Source: Bog-532 sp963732345 (GTDB lineage Bacteria > Actinomycetota > Actinomycetes > Streptosporangiales > Streptosporangiaceae). Taken from it: a DNA stretch of 64,000 nucleotides. Made by a program: the position numbers and the translations under genes. Below, in pieces: positions 8,698-17,567 of the stretch (its first letter is position 1; every line of letters begins with the position of its first letter). A model generated the notes under the pieces. That model ran no database searches. It had not been told where the DNA came from and saw only the letters and a program-made list of their open reading frames with translations. The DNA lies in the NCBI GenBank assembly GCA_963732345.1, contig CAVSZI010000019.1:310001-374000 (forward strand), written 5' to 3'.

Positions 8698-9861
8698 ATC
8701 AGAGCACAGGATCAGCCGCCCCGGGGAGGGGCCGCCGCGGCGCCGGGAGGGACAACACCGCCCGCGGGAAGGGCCACCGCCCCGGTCGCCCAGCCGGAGC
8801 GCTCGGATGAGCCCGGCGGCGAGCCGGCTCGCCCGCGGCCGGGCCGGTCGGGGAGCCTGACCGCGGTCCTCGCCGCCCTCGCGGCCAACGTCGGCATCGC
8901 GATCACCAAGCTGATCGCGTTCCTGCTCACCGGGTCGGCCTCGATGCTGGCCGAGTTCGTGCACTCGGTGGCCGACTGCAGCGACCAGATCCTGCTGCTC
9001 GTCGGGCGGAACCGGGCCCAGCGGGAGAAGACCGAGGAACATCCGTTCGGATTCGGCCGGGAACGCTACTTCTTCGGGTTTCTCGTCGCGGTGATGCTGT
9101 TCTCGGTGGGCGGCGCGTACTCCGTGTACGACGGCGTCCACAAGATCCTGCATCCCGAGGCGATCACGAAGCCGTACGTCGCGTTCGGGGTGCTGATCGT
9201 CTCGGCCATCCTGGAGGGCTTCTCGCTGCGCACCGCGATCAGGGAGTCCAACCCGCACCGGGGCGGCCGCGGCTGGGGCTCGTTCATCCACCGGGCCAAG
9301 GCCCCGGACCTGATCGTCGTCCTGCTGGAGGACTCGGCCGCCCTGGCCGGCCTCGCGTTCGCCTTCGCCGCGATCGGGCTGTCGGTGCTAACCGGGAACG
9401 GCTCCTGGGACGGTGCCGGGTCGGTCGCCATCGGCCTGTTGCTGGCCTTCGTGGCGGTCGTGGTGGCCCGGGAGACCAAGAGCCTGCTGATCGGGGAGTC
9501 GGCGAGCGCCGAGGCCGAGCGCGCGATCGTCACCGCGCTGGAGAACGGCCCCGAGCTCGAGCGGGTGATCCACCTGCGGACCGTGCACCTGAGCCCGGAC
9601 TCCCTGCTGGTGGCGGCCAAGGTCGCGGTGCGCGCCGATGACTCCGCCGCGACCGTGGTGCGCGGCATCGACGCGGCCGAGAGCCGGGTCCGCGCGGCGC
9701 TGCCGATTGCCCGCGTCATCTACCTCGAACCGGATATCTACCAGGAGTCGAGGGCCGACCAGACCGATCCGGCGATCCGCGTCGTCCAGCGCGCCTGGGA
9801 CGACAGCGGCGGCACCGGTCCCCAGCGGGCCATCACCGGCAAGCGCGAGTCCCCGCCCTGA
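8698..9861 (+). CDS. Cation diffusion facilitator family transporter (start uncertain)
   Basis: A CDF-type divalent metal/proton antiporter with several membrane helices. ADCSDQ, within the conserved AEFVHSVADCSDQ segment, carries the metal-site aspartates; HPFGFGRERYFFGF follows; a cytosolic C-terminal domain begins near 9490. The first ATG in frame (8944) would cut off transmembrane helix 1, which is clearly encoded from about 8854 (LTAVLAALAANVGIAITK). No ATG, GTG or TTG occurs in frame before 8944. An ATC at 8698 has GGAAGGA at 8684-8690, seven bases upstream, and is the most likely initiator seen. A CTG at 8857 is an alternative; a sequence error is also possible. If only standard starts are allowed the gene is 8944-9861. 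Confidence 0.75.
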   Translation: MRAQDQPPRGGAAAAPGGTTPPAGRATAPVAQPERSDEPGGEPARPRPGRSGSLTAVLAALAANVGIAITKLIAFLLTGSASMLAEFVHSVADCSDQILLLVGRNRAQREKTEEHPFGFGRERYFFGFLVAVMLFSVGGAYSVYDGVHKILHPEAITKPYVAFGVLIVSAILEGFSLRTAIRESNPHRGGRGWGSFIHRAKAPDLIVVLLEDSAALAGLAFAFAAIGLSVLTGNGSWDGAGSVAIGLLLAFVAVVVARETKSLLIGESASAEAERAIVTALENGPELERVIHLRTVHLSPDSLLVAAKVAVRADDSAATVVRGIDAAESRVRAALPIARVIYLEPDIYQESRADQTDPAIRVVQRAWDDSGGTGPQRAITGKRESPP

Positions 9862-9927
9862 CCGCCCTGACCGCCCTGATCGGCCGAACCGGCCCGGCGG
9901 ACCGGCGCACCGTCTCCCCACCGGCTG

Positions 9928-10299
9928 TTACTGGCCCGGCCGCTGCGGGCGGCCCAGCAGCCGCAGCGCCCGTTCCTGCTCGAAATCCAGGGCCCGCTCC
10001 GGCCGCTCCGGCAGCCGCCCCAGGCGGCGGCTGAGGTCGGCGACGGCCGCACGTACCGCAGGTTCCGAAAGCACGCGCAAGCCGAACGCCACCGACGCGG
10101 GGCTGACCTGGTAGCGCCGCTCTAGTTGCAGGGCGGCGGTCACCGCGCCCAGATCCGCTTCGCCGAACTGCCGGTGCCGCGGCCCGCGCCCGGGTCCGTG
10201 GCTCGCCTCGCGCACCGGCGGCAGCAGCCCCAGATCCTCGCGGTAGCGGAGCATCCGCGGTGACATTCCCAGCCGCCTGGCCGCCTCAGAGATGCGCAT
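9928..10299 (-). CDS. MerR-family transcriptional regulator
   Basis: A 123-residue protein starting MRISEAARRLGMSPRMLRYRE, the MerR winged helix, followed by a second wing with a basic GPGRGPRHRQF segment. The C-terminal half lacks the long effector domain and the metal-binding cysteines of metal-sensing MerR proteins, so no ligand can be proposed. ATG 10299 is chosen although the reverse frame is open much further, across ahcY: the upstream part is antisense shadow. A perfect 7-bp inverted repeat lies 9 nt before the start and is probably its own operator. Confidence 0.85.
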   Translation of the reverse strand: MRISEAARRLGMSPRMLRYREDLGLLPPVREASHGPGRGPRHRQFGEADLGAVTAALQLERRYQVSPASVAFGLRVLSEPAVRAAVADLSRRLGRLPERPERALDFEQERALRLLGRPQRPGQ

Positions 10300-10308
10300 A
10301 GCGTGAAG

Positions 10309-10326
10309 CTTACAATCCTTTGTAAG
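10309..10326. promoter_or_regulatory. Palindrome upstream of the MerR gene, probable MerR operator
   Basis: CTTACAA at 10309-10315 and TTGTAAG at 10320-10326 form a perfect inverted repeat with a 4-nt spacer. It is A+T-rich in an otherwise G+C-rich gap between the divergent MerR and ahcY genes. Placement and symmetry suit autoregulation, with possible effect on ahcY. Confidence 0.5.
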
Positions 10327-10443
10327 GAACGGCCCCTGAGGCGTGCGCGGCCCCCAGACTTCCCGTACGGTCGATAGCGCGCCCGCGCCGCCCGGCGGCG
10401 CGGGCCCACGAACCGGGAATGCCGGAGATAACGAGGAGAATGC

Positions 10444-11889
<1,446 letters not shown>

Positions 11890-11893
11890 CGAC

Positions 11894-13255
11894 GTGGCGA
11901 ACGGCAGAGCCGCCGCCAGGCCGCGCGCGCCGCGGCCTGGCGGCCCGCTGGAGGTGCCGCTGGAAGGCAGACTGGATGGGGAAGTGCCGCCCGGCGCGCC
12001 CGGTGACATCGCCGATCCGTCGCTGGCCGACTCCGGCAGTGCCCGTATCGAATGGGCCGAACGGGCCATGCCGGTGCTTCACCTGCTCCAGGAGCGTTTC
12101 GCCGCGGAGTACCCGTTCGCCGGCCTGGCCGTCGCGGCCTGCCTGAACGTGACGGCCGAGACCGCGATCCTGCTCCGGACGCTGCGCGCGGGCGGGGCCA
12201 GCGTCGCCCTGGCCGCGTCCAACCCCTTGTCCACCCAGGACGACGTGGCCGCCGCGCTGGCCCTGCGGCACGGGATCGCCGTGTTCGCCCGCGCCGGCGT
12301 GGACCGGCCTACCTACTACGCGCACATCGCCCGCGCCCTGGACGGGGCGCCCGATCTCGTCGTCGACGACGGCTGCAACCTGGTCAACACGCTGCACACG
12401 CAGCGGCCGGACCTGCTGCCCGGGGTGCGCGGCGGCTGTGAGTCCACCACCACCGGCGTGATCAGGCTGCGCCGGATGGCGGCCGAGGGCGCGCTGAAGT
12501 TCCCGGTCGTCGCGGCCAACGACACCGCGACCCGGCGCCTGGTCGACAGCACCTTCGGCACCGGGCAGTCCGTCCTGGACGGCATCCTGCGCGCGACGAA
12601 CACCCTGCTGGCCGGCAAGACGGTGGTCGTCGCGGGGTTCGGCGCGTCCGGCCGCGGCGTGGCGGAGCGGGCGCGCGGTCTCGGCGCCGAGGTCGTCGTC
12701 ACCGAGATCGACCCGGTGCGGGCCCTCGACGCGGTGCTGCGCGGTTTCCGCGTGCTGCCCATGGCCGAGGCGGCGGCCGCCGGTCACGTGTTCATCACCG
12801 TGACCGGGTCGACGGAGGTAATCGGCGCCGAGCACCTGGCCCTCATGCGCGACGGGGCCATCCTGGCCAACGCCGGTCACTTCGACGTGGAGATCGACGT
12901 CCGGGCGCTGGCCGATATGGCGGTCGCGGTCCGCCGCGACCTGCGCCCGCACGTGGACTCCTTCGACCTGGCCGACGGGCGCCGGCTGCTGCTGCTCGCC
13001 GAGGGCCGGGTGGTGAACCTGGTCGCCGCCGAGGGACACCCCGCCCAGGCGATGGACCTGTCGTTCGGCGTGCAGGCGCTCGCGCTGGCCTGGCTGGCCG
13101 GCCACGCCGGGAAACTGGCCCCCGACGTGCACGAGGTCCCGGCCCCGATCGACGCCGAGGCGGCCCGGCTCGAACTGGCCGCGATCGGCACCCAGATCGA
13201 CGTCCTCACCCCCGCCCAGTCGGCCTACCTGGAGTCCTGGCGCATCGGCTCCTGA
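11894..13255 (+). CDS. AdoHcyase-like paralogue of the short archaeal/Thermotoga type, catalytic residues lost
   Basis: The 453-residue product lacks the insertion of ahcY and resembles the short archaeal/Thermotoga class (GTGQS, NAGHFDVEI, EGRVVNL, HPAQAMDLSF, YLESW end). The NAD-binding loop is kept as GFGASGRG. The catalytic positions differ from every functional family member I know: the His of the SLHM motif is Asn85 (CLNV), the second Glu of EETTTG is Ser (CESTTTG), the Lys of NDSVTKSKFDN is Arg (NDTATRRLVDS) and the Asn is Ser; only Asp is retained. It probably binds NAD but does not hydrolyse SAH in the normal way. GTG 11894 is 4 nt from the ahcY stop but has no clear ribosome site; internal GTG 11954 or 11984 may be used. 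Co-transcription with ahcY is likely. Confidence 0.8.
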   Translation: MANGRAAARPRAPRPGGPLEVPLEGRLDGEVPPGAPGDIADPSLADSGSARIEWAERAMPVLHLLQERFAAEYPFAGLAVAACLNVTAETAILLRTLRAGGASVALAASNPLSTQDDVAAALALRHGIAVFARAGVDRPTYYAHIARALDGAPDLVVDDGCNLVNTLHTQRPDLLPGVRGGCESTTTGVIRLRRMAAEGALKFPVVAANDTATRRLVDSTFGTGQSVLDGILRATNTLLAGKTVVVAGFGASGRGVAERARGLGAEVVVTEIDPVRALDAVLRGFRVLPMAEAAAAGHVFITVTGSTEVIGAEHLALMRDGAILANAGHFDVEIDVRALADMAVAVRRDLRPHVDSFDLADGRRLLLLAEGRVVNLVAAEGHPAQAMDLSFGVQALALAWLAGHAGKLAPDVHEVPAPIDAEAARLELAAIGTQIDVLTPAQSAYLESWRIGS

Positions 13256-13260
13256 ACCGG

Positions 13261-13974
13261 TTAGGGCAGGGCCCAGTCGATGGGCTCGCCGCCGTGGGCC
13301 GCCAGCAGTTCGTTCGCGCGACTGAACGGGCGCGAGCCGAAGAAGCCGCGGTCGGCCGAGTACGGGCTCGGATGCGGGGACTCTATCTTCGGCACATCTT
13401 CCATCAGCGGTGCGAGGTTCTGGGCGTCCCGGCCCCACAGGATGGCCACCAGCGGGACCCCCCGTGCGGCGAGCGCGCGGATGGCCTGGTCCGTGACCTC
13501 TTCCCAGCCCCGGCCGCGATGTGAGCCGGGCTTGCGCGGCTGCACGGTGAGCACCCGGTTCAGCAGCAGCACACCGCGCTCCGCCCACGGGGTCAGGTCA
13601 CCGTTCGACGGTTCGGGCAGGCCGAGGTCGTCGGTGTACTCCCGGAAGATGTTGACCAGACTCGGCGGCAGCCGCCGCGCGTCCGGCGCCACCGAGAAGC
13701 TGAGCCCGATCGGGTGCCCCGGCGTCGGGTAGGGGTCCTGCCCGACGATCAGCACGCGCACGTCGGCGAACGGCTGCTTGAAGGCGCGCAGGACGTTCTC
13801 GCCCGCAGGCAGGTAACGGCGCCCGGCCGCGAGTTCCGCGCGGAGAAAGTCGCCCATCTCCTTGATCCGCCCCGCCACGGGTTCCAGCGCCTCGGCCCAC
13901 CCGGGCTCCATCACGTTCTGCAGCGGCCGGTCTCCCGTGCGCTCGGTCACGGCCTCCGCTTCGGGTTCCGCCAT
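13261..13974 (-). CDS. ung: Uracil-DNA glycosylase, family 1
   Basis: A 237-residue Ung that removes uracil from DNA at the start of base-excision repair. The catalytic GQDPY motif carries D80, the following segment is PTPGHPIGLSFSV, and the leucine-loop motif HPSPYSADRGFFG is near the C-terminus. ATG 13974 is chosen because the family's N-terminus fits it; the frame is open to 14226 with no similarity. It converges on the AdoHcyase-like gene with a 5-bp gap. Confidence 0.93.
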   Translation of the reverse strand: MAEPEAEAVTERTGDRPLQNVMEPGWAEALEPVAGRIKEMGDFLRAELAAGRRYLPAGENVLRAFKQPFADVRVLIVGQDPYPTPGHPIGLSFSVAPDARRLPPSLVNIFREYTDDLGLPEPSNGDLTPWAERGVLLLNRVLTVQPRKPGSHRGRGWEEVTDQAIRALAARGVPLVAILWGRDAQNLAPLMEDVPKIESPHPSPYSADRGFFGSRPFSRANELLAAHGGEPIDWALP

Positions 13975-14199
13975 GGCGAGCCACTCTACCCGCCGCCTGC
14001 CCGCTGATACGCGGCCCTCACACGGGCGGCGCGCAGCCCCCAGTGGATGTTCCCCCGTCGCTCGCCGCCTTACGGGAAAGTCTCCCGGTCTGCACGGTGA
14101 CTTTCGGATTGGCGGTGAGTCTGTATCAGTGACGGCGTTGGCCGTCGGCGCGGACGAACTGGGGTGGCGATGACGGCCAGCGAAGATTTCACCAGCGCC

Positions 14200-14255
14200 G
14201 TGGCGCGCGCTGACCGCGCAGGTCACCGTGGCGCGCGCTGACCGCGCGGGTCACC
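14200..14255. repeat. Two tandem 28-bp copies directly before a start codon
   Basis: The units 14200-14227 and 14228-14255 differ at one base. The next base begins GTG 14256, the proposed start of the TIGR03086 protein, so the duplication occupies its whole leader and leaves no normal ribosome site. Confidence 0.85.
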
Positions 14256-14849
14256 GTGACTGCACCGGTTGAGCGCGGGCTGCTGGTCCGCGCGATCAGG
14301 TACGCGCTGGCCGCGGCCCGGCTGGCCACCCCGCCACGCCTGCCGCTGCCGACGCCCTGCGCCGGATGGGACCTGCGGACCTTGCTGCACCACGTCGGCG
14401 ACTCGATGGACGCGCTGTCTGAGGGCCTGTCCACCGGTTTCGTCCAGCCGGGCGCGGATGCTGACGTTGGCTGGGCGGAGCCCGGCTGCGCCCAGCCCGT
14501 CGGCCCGGCCGGCGGTTTGAGCGAGCGGGCCGCAGCGCTTCTGTGCGCGTGTGCGGTAGCCGGCTCGGCCGAGAGCCGCGTCATCATCGGTGACCGTGAA
14601 CTGAACGCGAGCCTGATCACGATGACCGGGGCGGTCGAGATCGCGGTGCACGGCTGGGACATCGCCGTCACCTGTGGCGGACCGGGGACGGTTCCGCCCG
14701 GCCTGGCCAGCGAACTGCTGCCGATCGCCGCGCTGCTGGCTCCCCGCGGCACCCGGGACGGGCTGTTCGCCGATCCGGTTCCGGTCGCCGACCTGGCCTG
14801 CCCGGGCGACCGGCTGGTGGCCTTCCTCGGCCGCCGCCCGCGCTCCTGA
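14256..14849 (+). CDS. TIGR03086 family (DinB/mycothiol-dependent fold) metal-binding protein
   Basis: The 197-residue protein has TPCAGWDLRTLLHHVGDSMDAL near the N-terminus, the first metal histidine region of the DinB/maleylpyruvate-isomerase fold, and EIAVHGWDIAVTCG in the middle, the second. Members often use mycothiol or a similar thiol, which fits an actinobacterium, but no substrate is known for this one. GTG 14256 follows a 28-bp tandem duplication and lacks a Shine-Dalgarno sequence, so the start is uncertain and translation could be weak. Confidence 0.7.
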   Translation: MTAPVERGLLVRAIRYALAAARLATPPRLPLPTPCAGWDLRTLLHHVGDSMDALSEGLSTGFVQPGADADVGWAEPGCAQPVGPAGGLSERAAALLCACAVAGSAESRVIIGDRELNASLITMTGAVEIAVHGWDIAVTCGGPGTVPPGLASELLPIAALLAPRGTRDGLFADPVPVADLACPGDRLVAFLGRRPRS

Positions 14850-14850
14850 A

Positions 14851-15063
14851 GCCGAGGCCGCCGCCGCCCGGCTCAGCCAGGCGGGAGCGCCGGTCGTCGG
14901 CGTCGCCCGTGATCAGGCCCGGTTGCAGGAACTGCGCGCCGAACTCGGGGAGACATTAACCCCGGTCAGCGCGGACGCGGCGGATCCGGTCGCCGCCGGG
15001 CAGCTCATCGATGCGTACCGGCCCGCCGTCCTGGTGCTGAACGCCGGCGCCTCGCCACTCCCG
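14851..15063 (+). pseudogene. Fragment of a short-chain dehydrogenase/reductase
   Basis: In frame 1 about 70 codons encode an SDR stretch: PVVGVARDQARLQELRAEL, a beta-strand/helix typical after the nucleotide loop, then DAYRPAVLVLNAGASPLP, the NNAG-like motif. The N-terminal GxxxGxG and everything beyond the NAG motif (including the catalytic Tyr-Lys) are absent. The sequence turns non-homologous after 15063. It is the middle piece of a decayed gene. Confidence 0.6.
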
Positions 15064-15264
15064 CGTGACGCCCGCGCTGGCGGGGCGGATAGCCGGATGG
15101 GGGCAGCGTTCTCAGCACATCTGCGGAAAACCGACACCGATTGTGAACTCACACGCTCCCATAAGCAGGCACGTTAACTCTGGAAATTTATTGTTAGCTT
15201 GCAGGTGCGAGCGTAGTTTGAAAAAGTCACCCGGCCTGATTCCAGGTCCGCGGTGCGGGTCCCT

Positions 15265-15446
15265 TCAGACGGCACGCCCCGCCGGCTCGCCGTTGCCCGG
15301 GGGCAGCGCCTCGCACCCTTCGTCGTAGCCGGAACGTCCTCGCGCTCGAGCCTGCGTGAAGCGCTCAGCCTTGCCGCGGCCTTCGGCGGCCGACTTCGCC
15401 GTCACGATCCAGAAACCACCCGGACTGATGCCTTCCTCGAAAGGAC
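15265..15446 (-). pseudogene. Fragment of a YCII-related (DGPF-domain) protein
   Basis: The reverse strand reads GPFEEGISPGGFWIVTAKS and then a tail ending at TGA (15265-15267). GPFxE followed by GGFxIVxxKS is the DGPF/YCII motif often found beside ECF sigma factors. No start is present, and the fragment runs into the leader of the epimerase gene. With the SDR fragment it shows that 14.85-15.45 kb is decayed coding DNA; 15064-15264 holds nothing else recognisable and is locally A+T-richer. Confidence 0.4.
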
Positions 15447-15452
15447 CTAGCT

Positions 15453-16400
15453 ATGGATGAGGATCACCTGCGCGTGGTGTTCGGGACCGGCCAGGTCGGG
15501 CAGGCCCTCGTCACGCACCTGACCACCCAAGGGGTGGCCGTCCGGGCGGTGTCCAGGCACCGGCCACCCGCGCTGGCCGGAGTCGACTGGCGGCCCGTGG
15601 ACGTCACCGACCCCGAAGCCGCCGCCGACGCGGCCAAGGGCGCGTCGGTCGTCTACCAGTGCCTCAACGCTCCGTACTCCGAATGGCCGGAATGCTTCCC
15701 CCCGCTGCAGCGGGGCGTGCTGGCCGCCGCCGAACGCAACGGCGCGCTCCTGGTGAGCCTGGAGAACGTCTACGGATACGGCCCGACCGAGGGCAGGCCG
15801 ATGACCGAGGACCTCCCGCTGGCGGCGACGACGGTCAAGGGCCGGACCCGGGCGGCGATGACCGGGGAACTGCTGGCCGCCGCCGCGGCCGGCCGGGTCC
15901 GCATCGCCATCGGCCGGGCTTCGGACTTCTTCGGCCCCGGCGTGACCCAGGGCTCAACGCTCGGCGAGCGGGTCTTCGGCAACGCCCTGGACGGGCGGCG
16001 CGCCGACTTCATCGGCAACCCTGATCTGCCCCATAGCTACAGCTACGTTCCCGACGTCGCCGCTGGCCTGGCCACTCTGGGCACCGACGTCCGGGCGATC
16101 GGCGAAGTGTGGCACCTGCCCGGCCCGGAGACCGTCACGACCCGGGCGCTCCTTGATCTGGTCGCCAACGAGGTCGGGCATCCGGTCGCCGTTCGCGGGC
16201 TATCCAAGCTGGCCCTGCGCGGTCTGGGGCTGGTCAACCCGACGATCCGGGAGCTGGGCGAGATGGCCTACCAGTTCGACCAGCCCTTCGTCCTTGACAC
16301 CAGTAAATACGACTCCACGTTTGGAGCCACCGGCACCCGGTTGCCCGTCGCCATCGCCGCGACCGTCGCCTGGTACCGAAGCCGTTCCAGCACGCCATGA
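15453..16400 (+). CDS. NAD-dependent epimerase/dehydratase family protein
   Basis: The 315-residue extended-SDR protein begins with a Rossmann strand carrying GTGQVGQALV as its nucleotide loop. VYGYGP follows in place of the usual active-site region, but the usual YxxxK is not obvious: the expected segment reads TTVKGRTRAAM, so catalysis may be altered. The C-terminal half (HLPGPETVTTRALLDLV) resembles substrate-binding parts of atypical epimerases. GAAAGGA precedes ATG 15453 by about 8 nt. No pathway can be assigned from its neighbours, which are gene fragments. Confidence 0.75.
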   Translation: MDEDHLRVVFGTGQVGQALVTHLTTQGVAVRAVSRHRPPALAGVDWRPVDVTDPEAAADAAKGASVVYQCLNAPYSEWPECFPPLQRGVLAAAERNGALLVSLENVYGYGPTEGRPMTEDLPLAATTVKGRTRAAMTGELLAAAAAGRVRIAIGRASDFFGPGVTQGSTLGERVFGNALDGRRADFIGNPDLPHSYSYVPDVAAGLATLGTDVRAIGEVWHLPGPETVTTRALLDLVANEVGHPVAVRGLSKLALRGLGLVNPTIRELGEMAYQFDQPFVLDTSKYDSTFGATGTRLPVAIAATVAWYRSRSSTP

Positions 16401-16424
16401 CCACCAAACGGAGGCGGTAACGCC

Positions 16425-16523
16425 ATGACCGGCTTCCGGCCCTTCTTCAACCCCGCCACCGGAGAGTGGATCGAATACACGGCCATCGCCCAGGACACGA
16501 GCGAAGAGGACAGCCAGATCTGA
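16425..16523 (+). pseudogene. 32-codon ORF resembling a truncated cupin N-terminus
   Basis: ATG 16425 follows GGAGGCGG and encodes 32 residues beginning MTGFRPFFNPATGEWIEY. NPxTGExIEF is a common start of small cupin-fold proteins; the rest of such a protein is missing. The remaining 293 bp to mtrA (16524-16816) contain only short reverse-strand open stretches that I cannot assign. Confidence 0.3.
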
Positions 16524-16816
16524 AGGGCCCCAGCTCCCGTAGGCAGGGCCCAGCTCCGTAGACAGGACCCAGCCCGCACAGACGGCCGGAGGCTTTGAGG
16601 GCCAGATACGCGTCGGCGAGGGCGGCCGGCAACTGCAGCGGCGGCGCGTCCACCGCGATGACTCCCGGACCCCGAAGTTCCTGGCCACGCGGGACCGCTC
16701 GGCCTGGGCCCGCGGCCGGGTGGCGGACCCGCTAAATCGGGCTCTCGCCGCATAGTTGCGGCCCCGGCATTCCCGCACTGGCCTCCCCATGCCCTATCAC
16801 GTGGAACTATAGGGCC

Positions 16817-17494
16817 ATGAAAGGACGTGTGCTGGTCGTCGATGACGACGCGGCCCTCGCAGAAATGCTCGGGATCGTGCTCCGCGGCGAAGGATTCGAG
16901 CCGACGTTTGTCTCCGACGGCGACAAGGCGCTGGAGGTGTTCCGTGACACACGGCCGGATCTGGTGCTGCTGGACCTGATGCTGCCGGGTACCGACGGGA
17001 TCGACGTCTGCCGCCAGATCCGGACCGAGTCCGGGATACCGATCGTCATGCTGACGGCCAAGACCGACACGGTGGACGTCGTGCTCGGCCTTGAGTCGGG
17101 GGCGGACGATTACCTCGTCAAGCCGTTCAAGTCGAAGGAACTGGTCGCCCGGATCCGGGCCCGGCTGCGCCGGACCGACGAGCCGGCGCCGGAGATGCTC
17201 CAGATCGGGGACATCAGCATCGACGTGGCCGGCCATTCGGTCAAGCGGGACGGCGAGGCGCTGAACCTCACCCCGCTCGAGTTCGACCTCCTCGTCGCCC
17301 TGGCCCGCAAGCCGCGCCAGGTCTTCACCCGGGAGGTGCTGCTCGAGCAGGTCTGGGGTTATCGGCATGCCGCCGACACCAGGCTGGTCAACGTGCATGT
17401 CCAGCGGCTGCGGGCCAAGATCGAAAAGGACCCGGAGCGGCCGGAGATCGTGGTGACCGTGCGTGGCGTCGGTTACAAGGCCGGCCCCGCCTGA
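16817..17494 (+). CDS. mtrA: Response regulator MtrA (OmpR family)
   Basis: A 225-residue receiver plus winged-helix regulator. The acidic pocket is DDD at 9-11, the phospho-acceptor is D53 (LLDLMLPG), and the conserved Lys is in VKPFKSKE. The C-terminal DNA-binding domain shows LTPLEFDLLVALARKPRQVF and TVRGVGYKAG. MtrA, activated by MtrB, controls cell-cycle, wall-hydrolase and osmotic genes in actinobacteria. No Shine-Dalgarno precedes ATG 16817, and an A+T-rich TATAGG-like box lies only 4 nt upstream, so a leaderless or near-leaderless transcript is possible. mtrB follows after 73 bp. Confidence 0.95.
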   Translation: MKGRVLVVDDDAALAEMLGIVLRGEGFEPTFVSDGDKALEVFRDTRPDLVLLDLMLPGTDGIDVCRQIRTESGIPIVMLTAKTDTVDVVLGLESGADDYLVKPFKSKELVARIRARLRRTDEPAPEMLQIGDISIDVAGHSVKRDGEALNLTPLEFDLLVALARKPRQVFTREVLLEQVWGYRHAADTRLVNVHVQRLRAKIEKDPERPEIVVTVRGVGYKAGPA

Positions 17495-17567
17495 TCGGTG
17501 GCGCCTGGCTGGGCGGTGAAACCTTGGCTGGACCAGGAGGAACGGCCTATGCTGCTCCCAATGAACG

